From Gemmatimonadota bacterium (GTDB lineage: Bacteria; JAAXHH01), in the NCBI GenBank assembly GCA_026702745.1, contig JAPPBT010000083.1, positions 1 through 64,000 of the forward strand: a stretch of DNA of 64,000 bases, written 5' to 3'. This document shows positions 17,526 to 27,507 of the stretch, one piece after another. The position numbers and the translations under genes are program-made. The notes beneath the pieces were generated by a model. It searched no databases. It saw only the letters and a list, made by a program, of their open reading frames with translations, and was not told where the DNA came from. Positions within the stretch are counted from its first letter, which is position 1. Every line of letters starts with the position of its first letter.

Positions 17526-17527
17526 GG

Positions 17528-18274
17528 TCAGTCCATCAACAGGCCGCCGTTGACGTCCAGGATCTCGCCGGTGATGTGCCGCGACCGGTCCGATGCCAGG
17601 AACAGCGCCGCCTCGGCCACGTCCCGTGGTTCCCCTTTGCTGCCGCCCAGGGGGATCGCGTCGACGAATGCAGGATCGTGATGGGCGGTCAGGGCGGTAT
17701 CTATGATCCCGGGCGCGATGGCGTTGACACGGACCCCGTGCGGCGCAAGCTCGCGGGCCAGCGACTTGGTCAGGCACTCGATCCCGGCCTTGGAGACCGA
17801 ATAGGGCGCTCCGGACACTACGCCGCCGGTCTTCCCCGCGACCGAGGCCAGGTTGATTACCGCCCCGGATCGCCGGGCGATCATGGTGGGCAACAGGGCC
17901 TTTGACAGCAGGAACGGTCCCTTGAGGTTGACCGCCATCACCCGGTCCCATTCTTCCTCCGTGCACGCTTCCACCGATCTGAACAGGGCCAGTCCCGCGT
18001 TATTCACGAGAATGTCCACGCGGCCGTATTCCTCGACGACACCGTCCGCCAGAGCGCTGATCTCCGCCGCGACCGAGATGTCCGCCCGGACGGCCCGCGC
18101 GGACCGTCCGGGATAGCCTTCCCGGTTCAGCATCCGGGCGGTCTCCTCTGCGGCGGATTCGTTGATATCCACGACCACGACGGCGGCGCCTTCTTCGGCG
18201 AAGATACCGCAAATCGCCCGGCCGATGCCCTGCCCGCCGCCGGTTACGATGGCCGTACGGTCCTTCAGGATCAT
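17528..18274 (-). CDS. SDR family NAD(P)-dependent oxidoreductase
   Basis: A 248-residue classical short-chain dehydrogenase. It has the cofactor motif TGGGQGIGRAI (residues 11-21), the acidic residue VVVVDIN that favours NAD, the NNAGLALF motif, the catalytic serine in NLASVAGK, and Tyr/Lys in YSVSKAGIECL (about residues 152-156). The C-terminal GGLLMD end is also typical. The start at 18274 overlaps the nucleoside hydrolase stop by four bases. Likely oxidises a hydroxyl group of a sugar or hydroxyacyl intermediate in this run of catabolic genes. Confidence 0.9.
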   Translation of the reverse strand: MILKDRTAIVTGGGQGIGRAICGIFAEEGAAVVVVDINESAAEETARMLNREGYPGRSARAVRADISVAAEISALADGVVEEYGRVDILVNNAGLALFRSVEACTEEEWDRVMAVNLKGPFLLSKALLPTMIARRSGAVINLASVAGKTGGVVSGAPYSVSKAGIECLTKSLARELAPHGVRVNAIAPGIIDTALTAHHDPAFVDAIPLGGSKGEPRDVAEAALFLASDRSRHITGEILDVNGGLLMD

Positions 18275-19233
18275 GCGAGCACCCTTTCCTCGAACAACCT
18301 GGTGAATGCCTGGACGTCCACCGCGGTGCAGACCCTCGCGTTCGGTTCGCCCCACCGGTCGGAACGAAGGTCGGACACGGTCATGCCCGTGGTGAGATCG
18401 CCTGCAGTTTCCACGTCCACCCGGGCCGGTACCGTCGTGACGAGGTCTTCCCGGACGGCGACGGCCACGGCGAGGGGATCGTGGAGGAAGCAGCCGTTGA
18501 CGCCCCTCTTCTGCCGGTGAAAGGCCACGTAACGGGCCGTGCAGTCGCGTACGAAGGTTGCCCTTGCACCCGCACCAGCGGCAAAACGGTCGATCGTTCC
18601 CGCATCCAGGAACGCCTGCCGGGTCGCGTCGAGTGGAACGAAGACCAGGGGGATTCCGGCATCGCAGACGATTTGCGCGGCATGGGGATCGGCGTGGATG
18701 TTGAATTCCGCCACCGGAGAAACATTTCCGCCGGTCTCGAAGGCGCCGCCCATGATGATGATCTCCCTTAGCCCGCGCATGCGGTCCGGATCCTTCATGA
18801 CGGCCCGAGCGACGTTGGTGAGCGGACCCACGGCGACCAGGATGAGCTCACCCGGGTACCGGCCGGCGAGGTCCAGGATCAGTTCGACGGCGTGAACGGT
18901 ACTCGTCTGCCGATCGGGGTCCGGATATACGCGGCGCCCGTCCGCGTCCACCTGATTGGTCACTCCGCCCAGTCCGTCGTCGCCGTGGATATCCCCGGCG
19001 AAGGCCAGTTCGCGGACCAGCGGCCGTTCCTCTCCGCGGGCGACAACCGGCGTTTCACGGGCATCGACTACGTTCAGGGTGAGGTGTATGTTCCGTATGC
19101 AGTTCTCAAGCGACGTGTTTCCGCAGACCCCCGTGATGGCCTCGACGCGAAGCTCGGGCGACCGCATGGCCAGCAGGATGGCCAGGGCGTCGTCGACCCC
19201 CGTATCGGTGTCCAGGATGATGCGTGAAGGCAT
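18271..19233 (-). CDS. Nucleoside hydrolase (inosine-uridine preferring type)
   Basis: A 320-residue N-ribohydrolase that splits nucleosides into base and ribose. The calcium-binding motif DTDTGVDDALAIL is at residues 8-20; GPLTNVA, the EFNIHADPHAAQIV segment and the HDPLAVAVAV segment complete the active site. It is the first gene of the closely packed catabolic run 19233-9653. Upstream, between its start and the M14 peptidase stop, lie 15-base tandem repeats. Confidence 0.9.
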   Translation of the reverse strand: MPSRIILDTDTGVDDALAILLAMRSPELRVEAITGVCGNTSLENCIRNIHLTLNVVDARETPVVARGEERPLVRELAFAGDIHGDDGLGGVTNQVDADGRRVYPDPDRQTSTVHAVELILDLAGRYPGELILVAVGPLTNVARAVMKDPDRMRGLREIIIMGGAFETGGNVSPVAEFNIHADPHAAQIVCDAGIPLVFVPLDATRQAFLDAGTIDRFAAGAGARATFVRDCTARYVAFHRQKRGVNGCFLHDPLAVAVAVREDLVTTVPARVDVETAGDLTTGMTVSDLRSDRWGEPNARVCTAVDVQAFTRLFEERVLA

Positions 19234-19285
19234 TCGGGCTCCGTCGGGAGTAGATTCAGGGCCGTCGCGGGCCCTTCCGAGCAGC

Positions 19286-19345
19286 TAAGGGTCGGCCGCC
19301 TATGGGTCGGATGCCTATGGGTCGGCCGGTTATGGGTCGGCCGGT
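19286..19345. repeat. 15-bp tandem repeat across the M14 peptidase stop codon (4 copies)
   Basis: Four 15-base units start at 19286, 19301, 19316 and 19331; the last two are identical and the others differ at a few positions. The peptidase stop codon (19330-19332) lies at the unit boundary, so its last four codons are copied three times beyond the stop. Confidence 0.92.
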
Positions 19346-20916
19346 TCGCGCAGTATGGGATAGTGTTCCGCGCCTTCGAGCACATCGTCCAACAGCGCCC
19401 AAGCGACCAGGCCGTCGTCAGACCGGGGTTCCAGCAGGTAGTATACCAGCCTGCCCAGCTTCTGATCGACGGGTACGACCAGCGTGCCGGGTTCCAGCGT
19501 GTGGACCACGGGTTCGTAGACGCCCGACAGGGTCCGTTCGTGTCTACCCTGGAAGGGCCGTTCGGCGGCCTGCGAAACGTCTATCCTGAACCGCTCCAGC
19601 GCCAGTTCGCGCGGACCGGAGAGTTCCTCGTACCAGATGCCGTGGGCATCCAGCCGTTCGATCACGGTGGACAGGGAGGGAGGTACGAAATACGTCCGGG
19701 GCGCACGCTCCGTCTCCGTCGCGGAGAATGTCCCGTACTCGTACATCGAAGTCGGTTTCAGGACTTCCTTCCGGAGATACATGACCTCGCCTGTGTAGGG
19801 GTTGCGCATCTCGTCGACTTCACCAAGCAGGATTTCCACCGGTTCACCGGACCGGGCGAATGCGGAACGGACGGCCAGGTCCCGGCCCACGACCGATTCC
19901 AGGTCCACGGTCTCCAGGGTCTCGCGTATCGAAGACGCGTTCCGGTGGGCGAAGTGGACGTTTTCCTTCACGAAGGCCAGTGTGGCCATGATGCGGTCTT
20001 CGAAGGACGCGTAGGCATAGGCTTCACTCAGTATGGCGATACGGTTCCGGAGTCCCACGTAGTTGTTGTTGAACCGGGGCCGGTGATCGAAGGTGTACCA
20101 CCCCGGTTCACGGGCCGACCCGGCCCGGGGCACGTTGCCGTAGTAGTAGAACTCCCACCCGTAAGCCTCCCGGACGGTGGCTCGCACTTCGGGCAGCCAC
20201 CGATCCCGCATCAGTTCGATGATCCGGCGGTCGGTATTGGGGTTGAGCGGCGGCGAGTAGGTAAGGTGGTAGCCGTGGACGGTGCCGTTCGTGGTGTGGA
20301 GATCGATCAGCACGTGGGGATCGTATTCGTTCATGAGCCAGACCAGGGACCGCGCCTCGGGGGAGTCCAGCTTCATGTGATCGCGGTTCAGGTCGAAACC
20401 CTGGACGTTCGGCCGCTGCCCCATGCCCCCCACGGGTCCATGCTGGCGCGGGCGGTTGTACAGGCTGATCCGCTCGTTGCCGTCGGCATTGTAGATCGGC
20501 GCCATCATCAGCACCAGGGAATCGGCCCAGTCCGCATACGCTCCGGAGGCCAGTTCCCGGATCAGCATGAGCAGGGCTTCCTTGCCGCACACCTCACCGG
20601 CGTGGATGTTCGCCTGGACGAACACCCTCGTTTTGCTGGTCCGGGCGACTTCCGCCGCGGATGCGTCCCAGACGTCGCCGAAGACGAGCAGGGGCAGGGT
20701 ACGGCCTTCCGTCGTGTAGCCGAATTCGGTCAGGTGGAGCCGGTCGGATGCGAGCACGGCGGCCCGGAGGTAGGACATGACCTCCGCGTACCGGGTCGTC
20801 TCGTCGTAATCGGAGAACTCGGCGCGCGTCTGGAGCTCGGATACGTCATATTCCTGGGCAATGGCGGGGCAAGCGGCCGCCACGACCAGGGCGAGGGTGG
20901 CGAAGATTCGGTACAT
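19330..20916 (-). CDS. Secreted M14 family zinc carboxypeptidase
   Basis: A 528-residue protein with a signal peptide (MYRIFATLALVVAAACPAIAQ). The M14 zinc ligands are seen as HAGE in NIHAGEVCGKEALLMLIREL (about residues 103-106) and the histidine in DLHTTNG; the catalytic glutamate is probably in the NRIAILSEAYAYASFED segment. The C-terminal 180 residues are an extra beta domain. It probably trims peptides or cleaves amides in the periplasm or outside the cell. The ATG at 20916 is chosen because the signal peptide starts there; the ribosome site is weak (AGAGA). Confidence 0.87.
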   Translation of the reverse strand: MYRIFATLALVVAAACPAIAQEYDVSELQTRAEFSDYDETTRYAEVMSYLRAAVLASDRLHLTEFGYTTEGRTLPLLVFGDVWDASAAEVARTSKTRVFVQANIHAGEVCGKEALLMLIRELASGAYADWADSLVLMMAPIYNADGNERISLYNRPRQHGPVGGMGQRPNVQGFDLNRDHMKLDSPEARSLVWLMNEYDPHVLIDLHTTNGTVHGYHLTYSPPLNPNTDRRIIELMRDRWLPEVRATVREAYGWEFYYYGNVPRAGSAREPGWYTFDHRPRFNNNYVGLRNRIAILSEAYAYASFEDRIMATLAFVKENVHFAHRNASSIRETLETVDLESVVGRDLAVRSAFARSGEPVEILLGEVDEMRNPYTGEVMYLRKEVLKPTSMYEYGTFSATETERAPRTYFVPPSLSTVIERLDAHGIWYEELSGPRELALERFRIDVSQAAERPFQGRHERTLSGVYEPVVHTLEPGTLVVPVDQKLGRLVYYLLEPRSDDGLVAWALLDDVLEGAEHYPILREPADP

Positions 20917-20936
20917 CGGGTCTCTGCGTTGCTTGA

Positions 20937-21359
20937 TCAATGTTCCTGGAAGAACTCGATCACCTCGCCGCACGGACCTTTGAAGAAGGCGACGGTTACT
21001 TCCAGTCCTCCCAGATTGACCTCTTTCGGTTCGATCGTCACTTCGTATCCATGGGACCGGACGTGTTCGATCGCGGTCCGCGCATCCGTCGTGGCCAGCG
21101 CGATGTGGGTGACCGGGTCATTGGGCGAGGGACCGCCGGGCAATGGGGTATCCGCTGTGGGCTGGAACAGTTCGATGTGACTGCCATCCCCGGCGTCGAG
21201 GAGCAGGATCCGCCGCTCAGCGGGGCCGAACTCCGCCACGGGTTGCATGCCCAGGACCTCCTGGTACAGCCGAAGCGATGCGTTCCAGTCCCGCGTCTGG
21301 ACGGCCACGTGATGGGTTCCGCATCCGGGAACCAGTTGGTTTCTGTTGCCTACCGGCAT
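20937..21359 (-). CDS. VOC (glyoxalase/bleomycin resistance) family protein
   Basis: A 140-residue vicinal oxygen chelate protein with two beta-alpha-beta-beta-beta modules: GTHHVAVQTRDWNASLRLYQEVLGM near the start and THIALATTDARTAIEHVRSHGY in the second half. The metal ligands expected are the histidine of HHVAV, a glutamate in SHIELFQP and the histidine of THIAL, with the closing glutamate in GEVIEFFQE. The ATG at 21359 is preferred, with GGAG nine bases upstream; a TTG 13 codons upstream is the alternative. The substrate is unknown. It lies 20 bases before the M14 peptidase gene. Confidence 0.83.
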   Translation of the reverse strand: MPVGNRNQLVPGCGTHHVAVQTRDWNASLRLYQEVLGMQPVAEFGPAERRILLLDAGDGSHIELFQPTADTPLPGGPSPNDPVTHIALATTDARTAIEHVRSHGYEVTIEPKEVNLGGLEVTVAFFKGPCGEVIEFFQEH

Positions 21360-21403
21360 GAATGTAGTCTCCAGGTTTTCAGCGTGCGTGGTCTTCAACG
21401 TAC

Positions 21404-21455
21404 GTGGTTCGGTCTACCGCGCGGGTCCGTCTGCCGTGTGGTTCGGCCTACCGCG
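21404..21455. repeat. 34-bp imperfect tandem duplication across the argG stop codon
   Basis: The 18-base block GTGGTTCGGYCTACCGCG occurs at 21404-21421 and 21438-21455 with a period of 34 bases. The argG stop (21448-21450 on the minus strand) lies inside the second block, and the first block repeats it beyond the gene. Confidence 0.7.
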
Positions 21456-22692
21456 TCTGTCTGGTCTGACCGCATGATTTGAGCGCCCGTGCGCTGACGC
21501 CCAGCACGCCCAGGAATCCCTCGGAATCCTTGTGGTCGAAATCACCCACACCTTCCATGGAAGCCGTCGTCTCGGAATAGAGCGAGTTGGGGACGTCCTC
21601 GGCCGACACGAAGGACACGCCGCCTTTGTACAGATCGACGTGAATGGTCCCCGTTGCGAGCCGGTTGAACACGTCGACGGATGCCCGCAGCGCCTGGGTG
21701 GCGGGATCGTACCAGTACCCCTGGTAGATCTGCTCCGCGATGACTGCCGAGGCCTGGTCGAAGGAACGACGTGCGCGGCGGTCGAGAATGAGCTGCAGCA
21801 GGAACTCGTAGCACTGACCGAGGAGCGTCATGGCCGGCGACTCGTAAACGCCCCGGCTCTTGATGCCCACGAAGCGGTTTTCCACCGTGTGGATCCCGAT
21901 CCCGACGCCGTTTCTGCCGCCGATCCGGTTGGCCGTCTCGATGGCCGACAGCGGCGTCGCCGGGTCTCCGTTTACCCGGACCGGCACGCCTTGTTCGAAG
22001 CGGACGGTAAACCGTTCGGACGCATCGGGCGCTTCCCTGGGATGGACGCCCATGCCGGGCGTGATGAAACCGGCCGGGGTCTCGAGCGACTCGAGGCGGC
22101 CGGCCTCGTGGGTCAACCCGAGGATGTTCGCGTCCGTGGAATAGGGTTTCTCGTGGGAAGCCTGTATCGGCAACGCCCGGTCTTCACAGAAGTCGATCAT
22201 TTCCTTTCGTCCGGGAAAATCGTCCAGGAAAGCCTGGTCCCTCCAGGGGGCGTAGACCTCGACCGCAGGGTCGATCATGTTGGCCACGAGCTGGAACCTG
22301 ACCTGGTCGTTTCCGCGGCCGGTCGCGCCGTGGGAGAGGATATCGATGCCGCGCTTCTTGAGCTCGGGCAGCAGGGAACGCACGGTGATGTGACGGGCGA
22401 TGCCGGTCGTATTCCAGTAGCTCCCTTCGTACATGGCCTGACACTGGATGACCTCGATCCCGGCCTGCGCCAATTCATCCTTCGCATCTACGATTACGGA
22501 GTCCTTCGCGCCGCACCGCATCATGCGTTCGGCGACGTAGTCGATGCGTTCTTCATCCGGCTGGCCCAGGTCGGCGGTCACGCAGACCACGTCCACGTCG
22601 TGGTCCGCAAGCCACCGGGTGACGGTACAACTGTCCAGGCCGCCCGATACCGCGGCACCGACGGTCCTGCCCTTCAATCCACTCAGGTCCAT
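21448..22692 (-). CDS. argG: Argininosuccinate synthase
   Basis: A 414-residue enzyme that joins citrulline and aspartate with ATP in arginine synthesis. The ATP pyrophosphatase loop SGGLDSCT is at residues 16-23, the citrulline/aspartate region includes EGSYWNTTGIARH and SHGATGRGNDQVRFQL, and HEAGRLESLETP and NGVGIGIHTVENRFVGIKSRGVYE follow. The last dozen residues (SARALKSCGQTRQTR) are an irregular tail where the tandem duplication begins. No other arg genes are nearby. It is divergent from the 2-oxoglutarate dehydrogenase gene. Confidence 0.95.
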   Translation of the reverse strand: MDLSGLKGRTVGAAVSGGLDSCTVTRWLADHDVDVVCVTADLGQPDEERIDYVAERMMRCGAKDSVIVDAKDELAQAGIEVIQCQAMYEGSYWNTTGIARHITVRSLLPELKKRGIDILSHGATGRGNDQVRFQLVANMIDPAVEVYAPWRDQAFLDDFPGRKEMIDFCEDRALPIQASHEKPYSTDANILGLTHEAGRLESLETPAGFITPGMGVHPREAPDASERFTVRFEQGVPVRVNGDPATPLSAIETANRIGGRNGVGIGIHTVENRFVGIKSRGVYESPAMTLLGQCYEFLLQLILDRRARRSFDQASAVIAEQIYQGYWYDPATQALRASVDVFNRLATGTIHVDLYKGGVSFVSAEDVPNSLYSETTASMEGVGDFDHKDSEGFLGVLGVSARALKSCGQTRQTR

Positions 22693-22980
22693 GAAGTCGA
22701 AACTCCCCGAAGCAACCGGTTAACAAGGATTAAGATCAAAATCTGGAAGTAATGCATACGCAAGTTAAAAGTCAAGGCACTAATAGGGGAAAAGGACCTT
22801 CATCCGGCGCTTCAGCGCCCACCCGGAATGCCTACAATTCATTTGCCTTTCCCCGGTGGCGCCTCTATCTTCGTAGGCGGGTTGAAACGGCGATGAACCG
22901 GAGTCGAGGACGTCGTCGCCAGGCATTGATTCGTTGCCCGCCAGCCACGTCGAAATCAGTCGCCCGTGGGAGGATTCGAG

Positions 22981-25902
22981 TTGGATCTCTTGCGCGAGTT
23001 CCATGGCCCAAACGCCGGTTACGTGATCGCGTTGTACGAGCAATACCTCGAAGATCCCGAGTCTGTGGACGCGGCAACCCGCGCGCTGTTCTCCCGCCTT
23101 GCAGTTGACCTGGACGGAGATCCCGCGGCCAGCCCGACCAGGCCGGCCGGCGATTCCGCGCCCGGCCCGTCTGGCACCACCGGCACCGTTAGTTCCGCCA
23201 GCGCCGACGGCAACGCCAGTCCGGCCGATATCGATCAGATCGTCTTCATCGCCAATCTCGCCCAGAACGTCCGCGAGTACGGACATCTCGGCGCCCATCT
23301 GGACCCCCTGGCCGATCCCAGGTACTTCCCCTATTCCGTCTTCGCGACCGAGGACGACGCCGCGCTGGGCGACCCACTGACGGAGCTCGAACTGCAGGCG
23401 CAGGGCGTGACGGAAGAGACGATGCGCAGTCTGCCCTCCTCCCTGATCGGCGGTCCGGTGGGCCAGCAGTGCGGCAACGCTTCCGAGGCTCTTAAGAAAC
23501 TCAAGCGCGTCTATTCCGCCACCACCGGTTACGACTATATGCACATCGAGGTCCCCGGAGAGCGGGAATGGCTGCAGGAGGCGGCGGAAACGGGGCGGTT
23601 CAGACCCTCGGAGGACGACGACAGCGCAATGGCCATCCTGGACCGTCTCACCGAGGTAGAAGTCTTCGAGCAGTTCCTGCACCGGACTTTCCCCGGAAAG
23701 ACCCGGTTCTCCATCGAAGGCCTGGATACCATGATCCTCATCCTGGACGGGGTGATCGGCGAGGCCGCGGAGAACAACACCTGCAATATCCTGATCGGCA
23801 TGGCCCACCGGGGCCGGCTCAATGTGCTGGCCCACATCCTGCACAAACCCTATGAACACATTCTGGCCGAATTCAGGGACCCGGTGCAGCGGGTCAACAA
23901 GACCGGCAACGACACGGGCTGGACCGGCGACGTGAAGTACCACAGCGGCGCCCAGCGCAGATACCAGGACCAGCAGGGCAAGGAAGTGGATCTGCATATC
24001 CACCTCGCGCCGAATCCCAGCCACCTGGAAGCGGTCAACCCGGTGCTCGAGGGCATGGCCCGCGCCGCGGGGACGATCGTCAACCTGCCGGGGGACGTCC
24101 GGCCGCTGCCCGAACGGAACCTGCCCATCCTGATCCACGGCGACGCGGCCTTTTCGGGCCAGGGCGTCGTCGCGGAGACCTTTACGCTTTATCGCATTCC
24201 GGGTTTCAGGACGGGCGGCACGATACACCTCATCACCAACAACCAGCTCGGATACACCACGCCGTCGGAACAGTCCCGAAGCACACTGTACGCCAGCGAC
24301 ATCGCCCGGGGATTCGAAATCCCGATCATCCATGTGAATGCCGACGACCCGGTGGCCTGCCTGGAGGCTGCCCGCATCGCCTACGCATACCGCGTCAAGT
24401 TCCGCAAGGACTTCCTGATCGACCTGATCGGGTACCGACGCCACGGCCACAACGAGGGAGACGACCCTTCGCTCACCCATCCGAGTCTCTACCGGCGGAT
24501 CGACGCCCATCCAACGGTCAGGAAGCTGTGGGCCGACCGGCTCGTGGCGGAGGGCCGGATCGAAGCGGGGAAGCCGGAGAAATGGGTCGCCGGCCACATG
24601 GAGACCATGCAGACGATGCTGGATGAACTGAAACCCGAGGAAGTGCTCGAGGTGCCCTACTACAAACCGCCTCGATCCGGCACCGCGAAGCGAGCGCGCT
24701 CTTCTGTTTCAATGCGGCGTCTGAAGAACCTGAACAAGGCGCTGTGGACGTTTCCGGATCAGTTCACCCTGCATCCCAGGCTCAAGCGGGTGATCGAACG
24801 CCGGCAGCGGGCGCTGGACGACGTGGACGCCCGGAAAATCGACTGGGCCCATGCCGAGACCCTGGCCTTCGCCTCCATCGTCGAGGATGGCGTGCCGGTC
24901 CGCTTAACGGGCCAGGACGTGGAGCGAGGGACCTTCAGCCAGCGGCACAACGTGCTGCACGACTACGAGACCGACCGGGCCTGGACGCCGTTGCGGCGGC
25001 TGCCTCAGGCGAACGCCTCCTTCGAGACGCGGAACACGCCGCTGACCGAATACGCCGCGTTGGGATTCGAGTACGGATACAGCATCCAGGCGCCGGAGCG
25101 GTTCGTACTCTGGGAAGCCCAGTACGGGGACTTCGTGGACGGCGCCCAGATCATCATCGACGAATTCCTCGTCTCCGGACGCGCCAAGTGGGGGCAGACC
25201 TCGTCCCTGACCATCCTGCTCCCCCACGGATTCGAAGGGCAGGGGCCTGATCACTCCAGCGGGCTGATGGAACGATTCCTGTCCTTCGGCGCCGATTTCA
25301 ACATCCGCATCGCCAACTGCACTACGGCGGCCCAGTATTTCCATCTGCTGAGGCGGCAGTCCCGGCTGCTCGAATCCGACCCGCTGCCCCTCATCATTAT
25401 GACGCCCAAGAGCCTGTTGCGTCATCCCGACGTGGCCTCTTCCGCCCGTGAGCTGGCCGAAGGGAAATGGATGCCGATTATAGAAGACGAGCGCGCGGAG
25501 GAACATCCCGATAAGATCCGGAGACTGGTGTTCTGCAGCGGCAAGGTGTACGTCGACCTTATGAACGACGAGCTGTGGGAAAGCGCAACCCATGCCGCGG
25601 TCGTTCGTATTGAACAGCTCTATCCGGTGGCGGAGGACCAGGTGGCCGGGATCATCGGGCAGTTTCCCGGGCTGGAGGAAGTCGTCTGGCTCCAGGAAGA
25701 ACCGGAGAACATGGGCGCCTGGGACTACATCCGCAAGGTCCTGGAGACGGTCCTGGATGGCCGGTGCCCGGTCTACCGCGTATCCCGACCGCCGAGTGCG
25801 GTGCCCTCGGAAGGTTCGACGGCCATTCACAACCACAACCAGCGGAATCTGGTTAAAATGGCCTTTGCCATGGGGGCGTCGGGTAATATCGAGATGCATT
25901 GA
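22981..25902 (+). CDS. sucA: 2-oxoglutarate dehydrogenase E1 component
   Basis: A 973-residue TPP-dependent decarboxylase of the TCA cycle. The N-terminal segment LLREFHGPNAGYVIALYEQYLEDP is the family start (E2-binding region), followed by a Gly/Ser/Ala linker (about 50-85). The TPP and active-site region holds GMAHRGRLNVL, HLAPNPSHLEAVNPV, GDAAFSGQGVV, and the transketolase-like C-terminal domain includes GQTSSLTILLPHGFEGQGP and VVWLQEEPENMGAW. The start is TTG at 22981 because GGGAGG sits six bases upstream; GTG at 22966 is in frame. It lies 172 bases before the E2 gene; no E3 gene is visible. Confidence 0.95.
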   Translation: MDLLREFHGPNAGYVIALYEQYLEDPESVDAATRALFSRLAVDLDGDPAASPTRPAGDSAPGPSGTTGTVSSASADGNASPADIDQIVFIANLAQNVREYGHLGAHLDPLADPRYFPYSVFATEDDAALGDPLTELELQAQGVTEETMRSLPSSLIGGPVGQQCGNASEALKKLKRVYSATTGYDYMHIEVPGEREWLQEAAETGRFRPSEDDDSAMAILDRLTEVEVFEQFLHRTFPGKTRFSIEGLDTMILILDGVIGEAAENNTCNILIGMAHRGRLNVLAHILHKPYEHILAEFRDPVQRVNKTGNDTGWTGDVKYHSGAQRRYQDQQGKEVDLHIHLAPNPSHLEAVNPVLEGMARAAGTIVNLPGDVRPLPERNLPILIHGDAAFSGQGVVAETFTLYRIPGFRTGGTIHLITNNQLGYTTPSEQSRSTLYASDIARGFEIPIIHVNADDPVACLEAARIAYAYRVKFRKDFLIDLIGYRRHGHNEGDDPSLTHPSLYRRIDAHPTVRKLWADRLVAEGRIEAGKPEKWVAGHMETMQTMLDELKPEEVLEVPYYKPPRSGTAKRARSSVSMRRLKNLNKALWTFPDQFTLHPRLKRVIERRQRALDDVDARKIDWAHAETLAFASIVEDGVPVRLTGQDVERGTFSQRHNVLHDYETDRAWTPLRRLPQANASFETRNTPLTEYAALGFEYGYSIQAPERFVLWEAQYGDFVDGAQIIIDEFLVSGRAKWGQTSSLTILLPHGFEGQGPDHSSGLMERFLSFGADFNIRIANCTTAAQYFHLLRRQSRLLESDPLPLIIMTPKSLLRHPDVASSARELAEGKWMPIIEDERAEEHPDKIRRLVFCSGKVYVDLMNDELWESATHAAVVRIEQLYPVAEDQVAGIIGQFPGLEEVVWLQEEPENMGAWDYIRKVLETVLDGRCPVYRVSRPPSAVPSEGSTAIHNHNQRNLVKMAFAMGASGNIEMH

Positions 25903-26074
25903 CAGATCGCCGCGTCCGGCGCATTTTGTACGATTCGGGCGTGCGTTCGGAATCTTGAGCATGCTGGCTCAGGGCAGCCCCGCCAGTCTGGTCTGGCAGG
26001 GTCTGAATCGCGGTTGTCCTGTTCGGCGATTGAAGCGAACGTTTGCATTTGAAGTGAAGACCCGGAGAGTGTGA

Positions 26075-27457
26075 ATGGCCATCGATATCACCGTGCCGCA
26101 ACTGGGTGAATCCATCGTAGAGGCTACCGTCGTCCAATGGTTCAAGCAGGAAGGTGACCCGGTTACGACCGGCGAACCCCTCCTGGAGCTTGAGACGGAG
26201 AAAGTCACCCTCGAGGTGAACGCCAATGACAGCGGCGTGCTGGCCCGTATCGAACGTGCCGCGGGCGAGGACGTCCGCATCGGCGACTTGCTCGGTGTGC
26301 TGGATGATAGCGAAGTAACGGCAGGCGCGGACGCAACCGTCGCCGCCGCTGCCGAGGCGGCAGCGGCGGACACGCCAGTCGCTTCAGCGGGCGAATCCGT
26401 TTCCGTGGATGAAACAGAAACCGCGGATATGTCCCCTGAACCCGCCCGGGAAGCGCCAGGCCCGTCCGAAGCGGTCTCCGACGACCGGGTCACGCCTGTG
26501 GCTCGGCGCATGGCGGAGGAAGCGGGGATTTCCCTGACGGACGTGGAAGGGACCGGGATGGGCGGCCGGATCCGCAGGGAAGACGTGGAACGGGCGGTGG
26601 CGGCGCGAAAAGAACAGAACATTGCCGCGCAGACTACGTCGACCGGCGAAGAACCGGCTGAACCGAAGACTCGCGCGGCCGAACCCACGGCGCGCTTGGA
26701 CGAACCGACGACTCGCGCGGCTGAACCGCCGGCGCGTGCGGCCGGACAGGCCGGTGACGACCGGGAAGAAATCGTGCCCATGTCCCGGCGCCGGCGCACC
26801 ATCGCCAGCCGGCTCGTGGAGGCGCAGCAGACCGCGGCGATGCTGACGACCTTCAACGAGATCGACATGAGCACGGTGATGACGATACGCCGCAGGAACC
26901 GGGAGGCCTTCGAGGAACGGCACGGCGTGCGGCTGGGATTCATGTCTTTCTTCGTCAAGGCCGTGATCGGGGCGCTCAGGGATTTCCCCGAACTCAATGG
27001 CGAGATTCGCGGGGACGCGATCGTCAGGAAGCACTACTACGACATCGGGATTGCGGTGGGCGCCGAAGACGGACTCGTGGTGCCGGTCCTGCGGGACGCG
27101 GACCGCATGTCATTCGCCGAGATCGAAAGCAATATCAGACAGTACGCGGCTAAGGCGGGCGAGGGCAAATTGTCGCTCGAGGACCTGCGCGGCGGCACCT
27201 TCACGATCACGAACGGCGGAGTTTTCGGTTCGATGCTGAGCACGCCCATCCTGAACCCGCCGCAGGTCGGCATACTGGGGTTGCACCGAATCGACGACCG
27301 GCCCGTTGCCGTCGACGGAGAGGTCGTGATCAGACCCATGATGTACGTGGCGCTGAGCTACGACCACCGGATCATCGACGGACGGGAAGCCGTGCAGTTC
27401 CTGGCCAGGGTCAAGTCCTTGATCGAGGTGCCCGCGGCTTTGCTGCTCGAAGTGTGA
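26075..27457 (+). CDS. sucB: Dihydrolipoyllysine-residue succinyltransferase (2-oxoglutarate dehydrogenase E2)
   Basis: A 460-residue acyltransferase. Residues 1-78 form the lipoyl domain with the lipoylated lysine in ETEKVTLEV (Lys43). A long Ala/Pro/Glu linker follows, then a peripheral subunit-binding domain ([19 protein letters not shown], about 142-175), a second linker with repeated TRAAEP units, and the catalytic domain (about 230-460) with [28 protein letters not shown] and the catalytic DHRIIDG near residue 430. The order matches SucB. It forms a complex with the upstream E1. Confidence 0.95.
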   Translation: MAIDITVPQLGESIVEATVVQWFKQEGDPVTTGEPLLELETEKVTLEVNANDSGVLARIERAAGEDVRIGDLLGVLDDSEVTAGADATVAAAAEAAAADTPVASAGESVSVDETETADMSPEPAREAPGPSEAVSDDRVTPVARRMAEEAGISLTDVEGTGMGGRIRREDVERAVAARKEQNIAAQTTSTGEEPAEPKTRAAEPTARLDEPTTRAAEPPARAAGQAGDDREEIVPMSRRRRTIASRLVEAQQTAAMLTTFNEIDMSTVMTIRRRNREAFEERHGVRLGFMSFFVKAVIGALRDFPELNGEIRGDAIVRKHYYDIGIAVGAEDGLVVPVLRDADRMSFAEIESNIRQYAAKAGEGKLSLEDLRGGTFTITNGGVFGSMLSTPILNPPQVGILGLHRIDDRPVAVDGEVVIRPMMYVALSYDHRIIDGREAVQFLARVKSLIEVPAALLLEV

Positions 27458-27479
27458 CGTTCTTTACGACGTTCTGTCA
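27456..27479. repeat. 12-bp near-tandem duplication at the sucB stop
   Basis: GACGTTCT begins two adjacent 12-base units (27456-27467 and 27468-27479), overlapping the last two bases of the sucB stop codon. The tail four bases of the units differ, so the case is weak. Confidence 0.35.
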
Positions 27480-27507
27480 GCGATTCACCTGATTCCAGGA
27501 GGAACTG

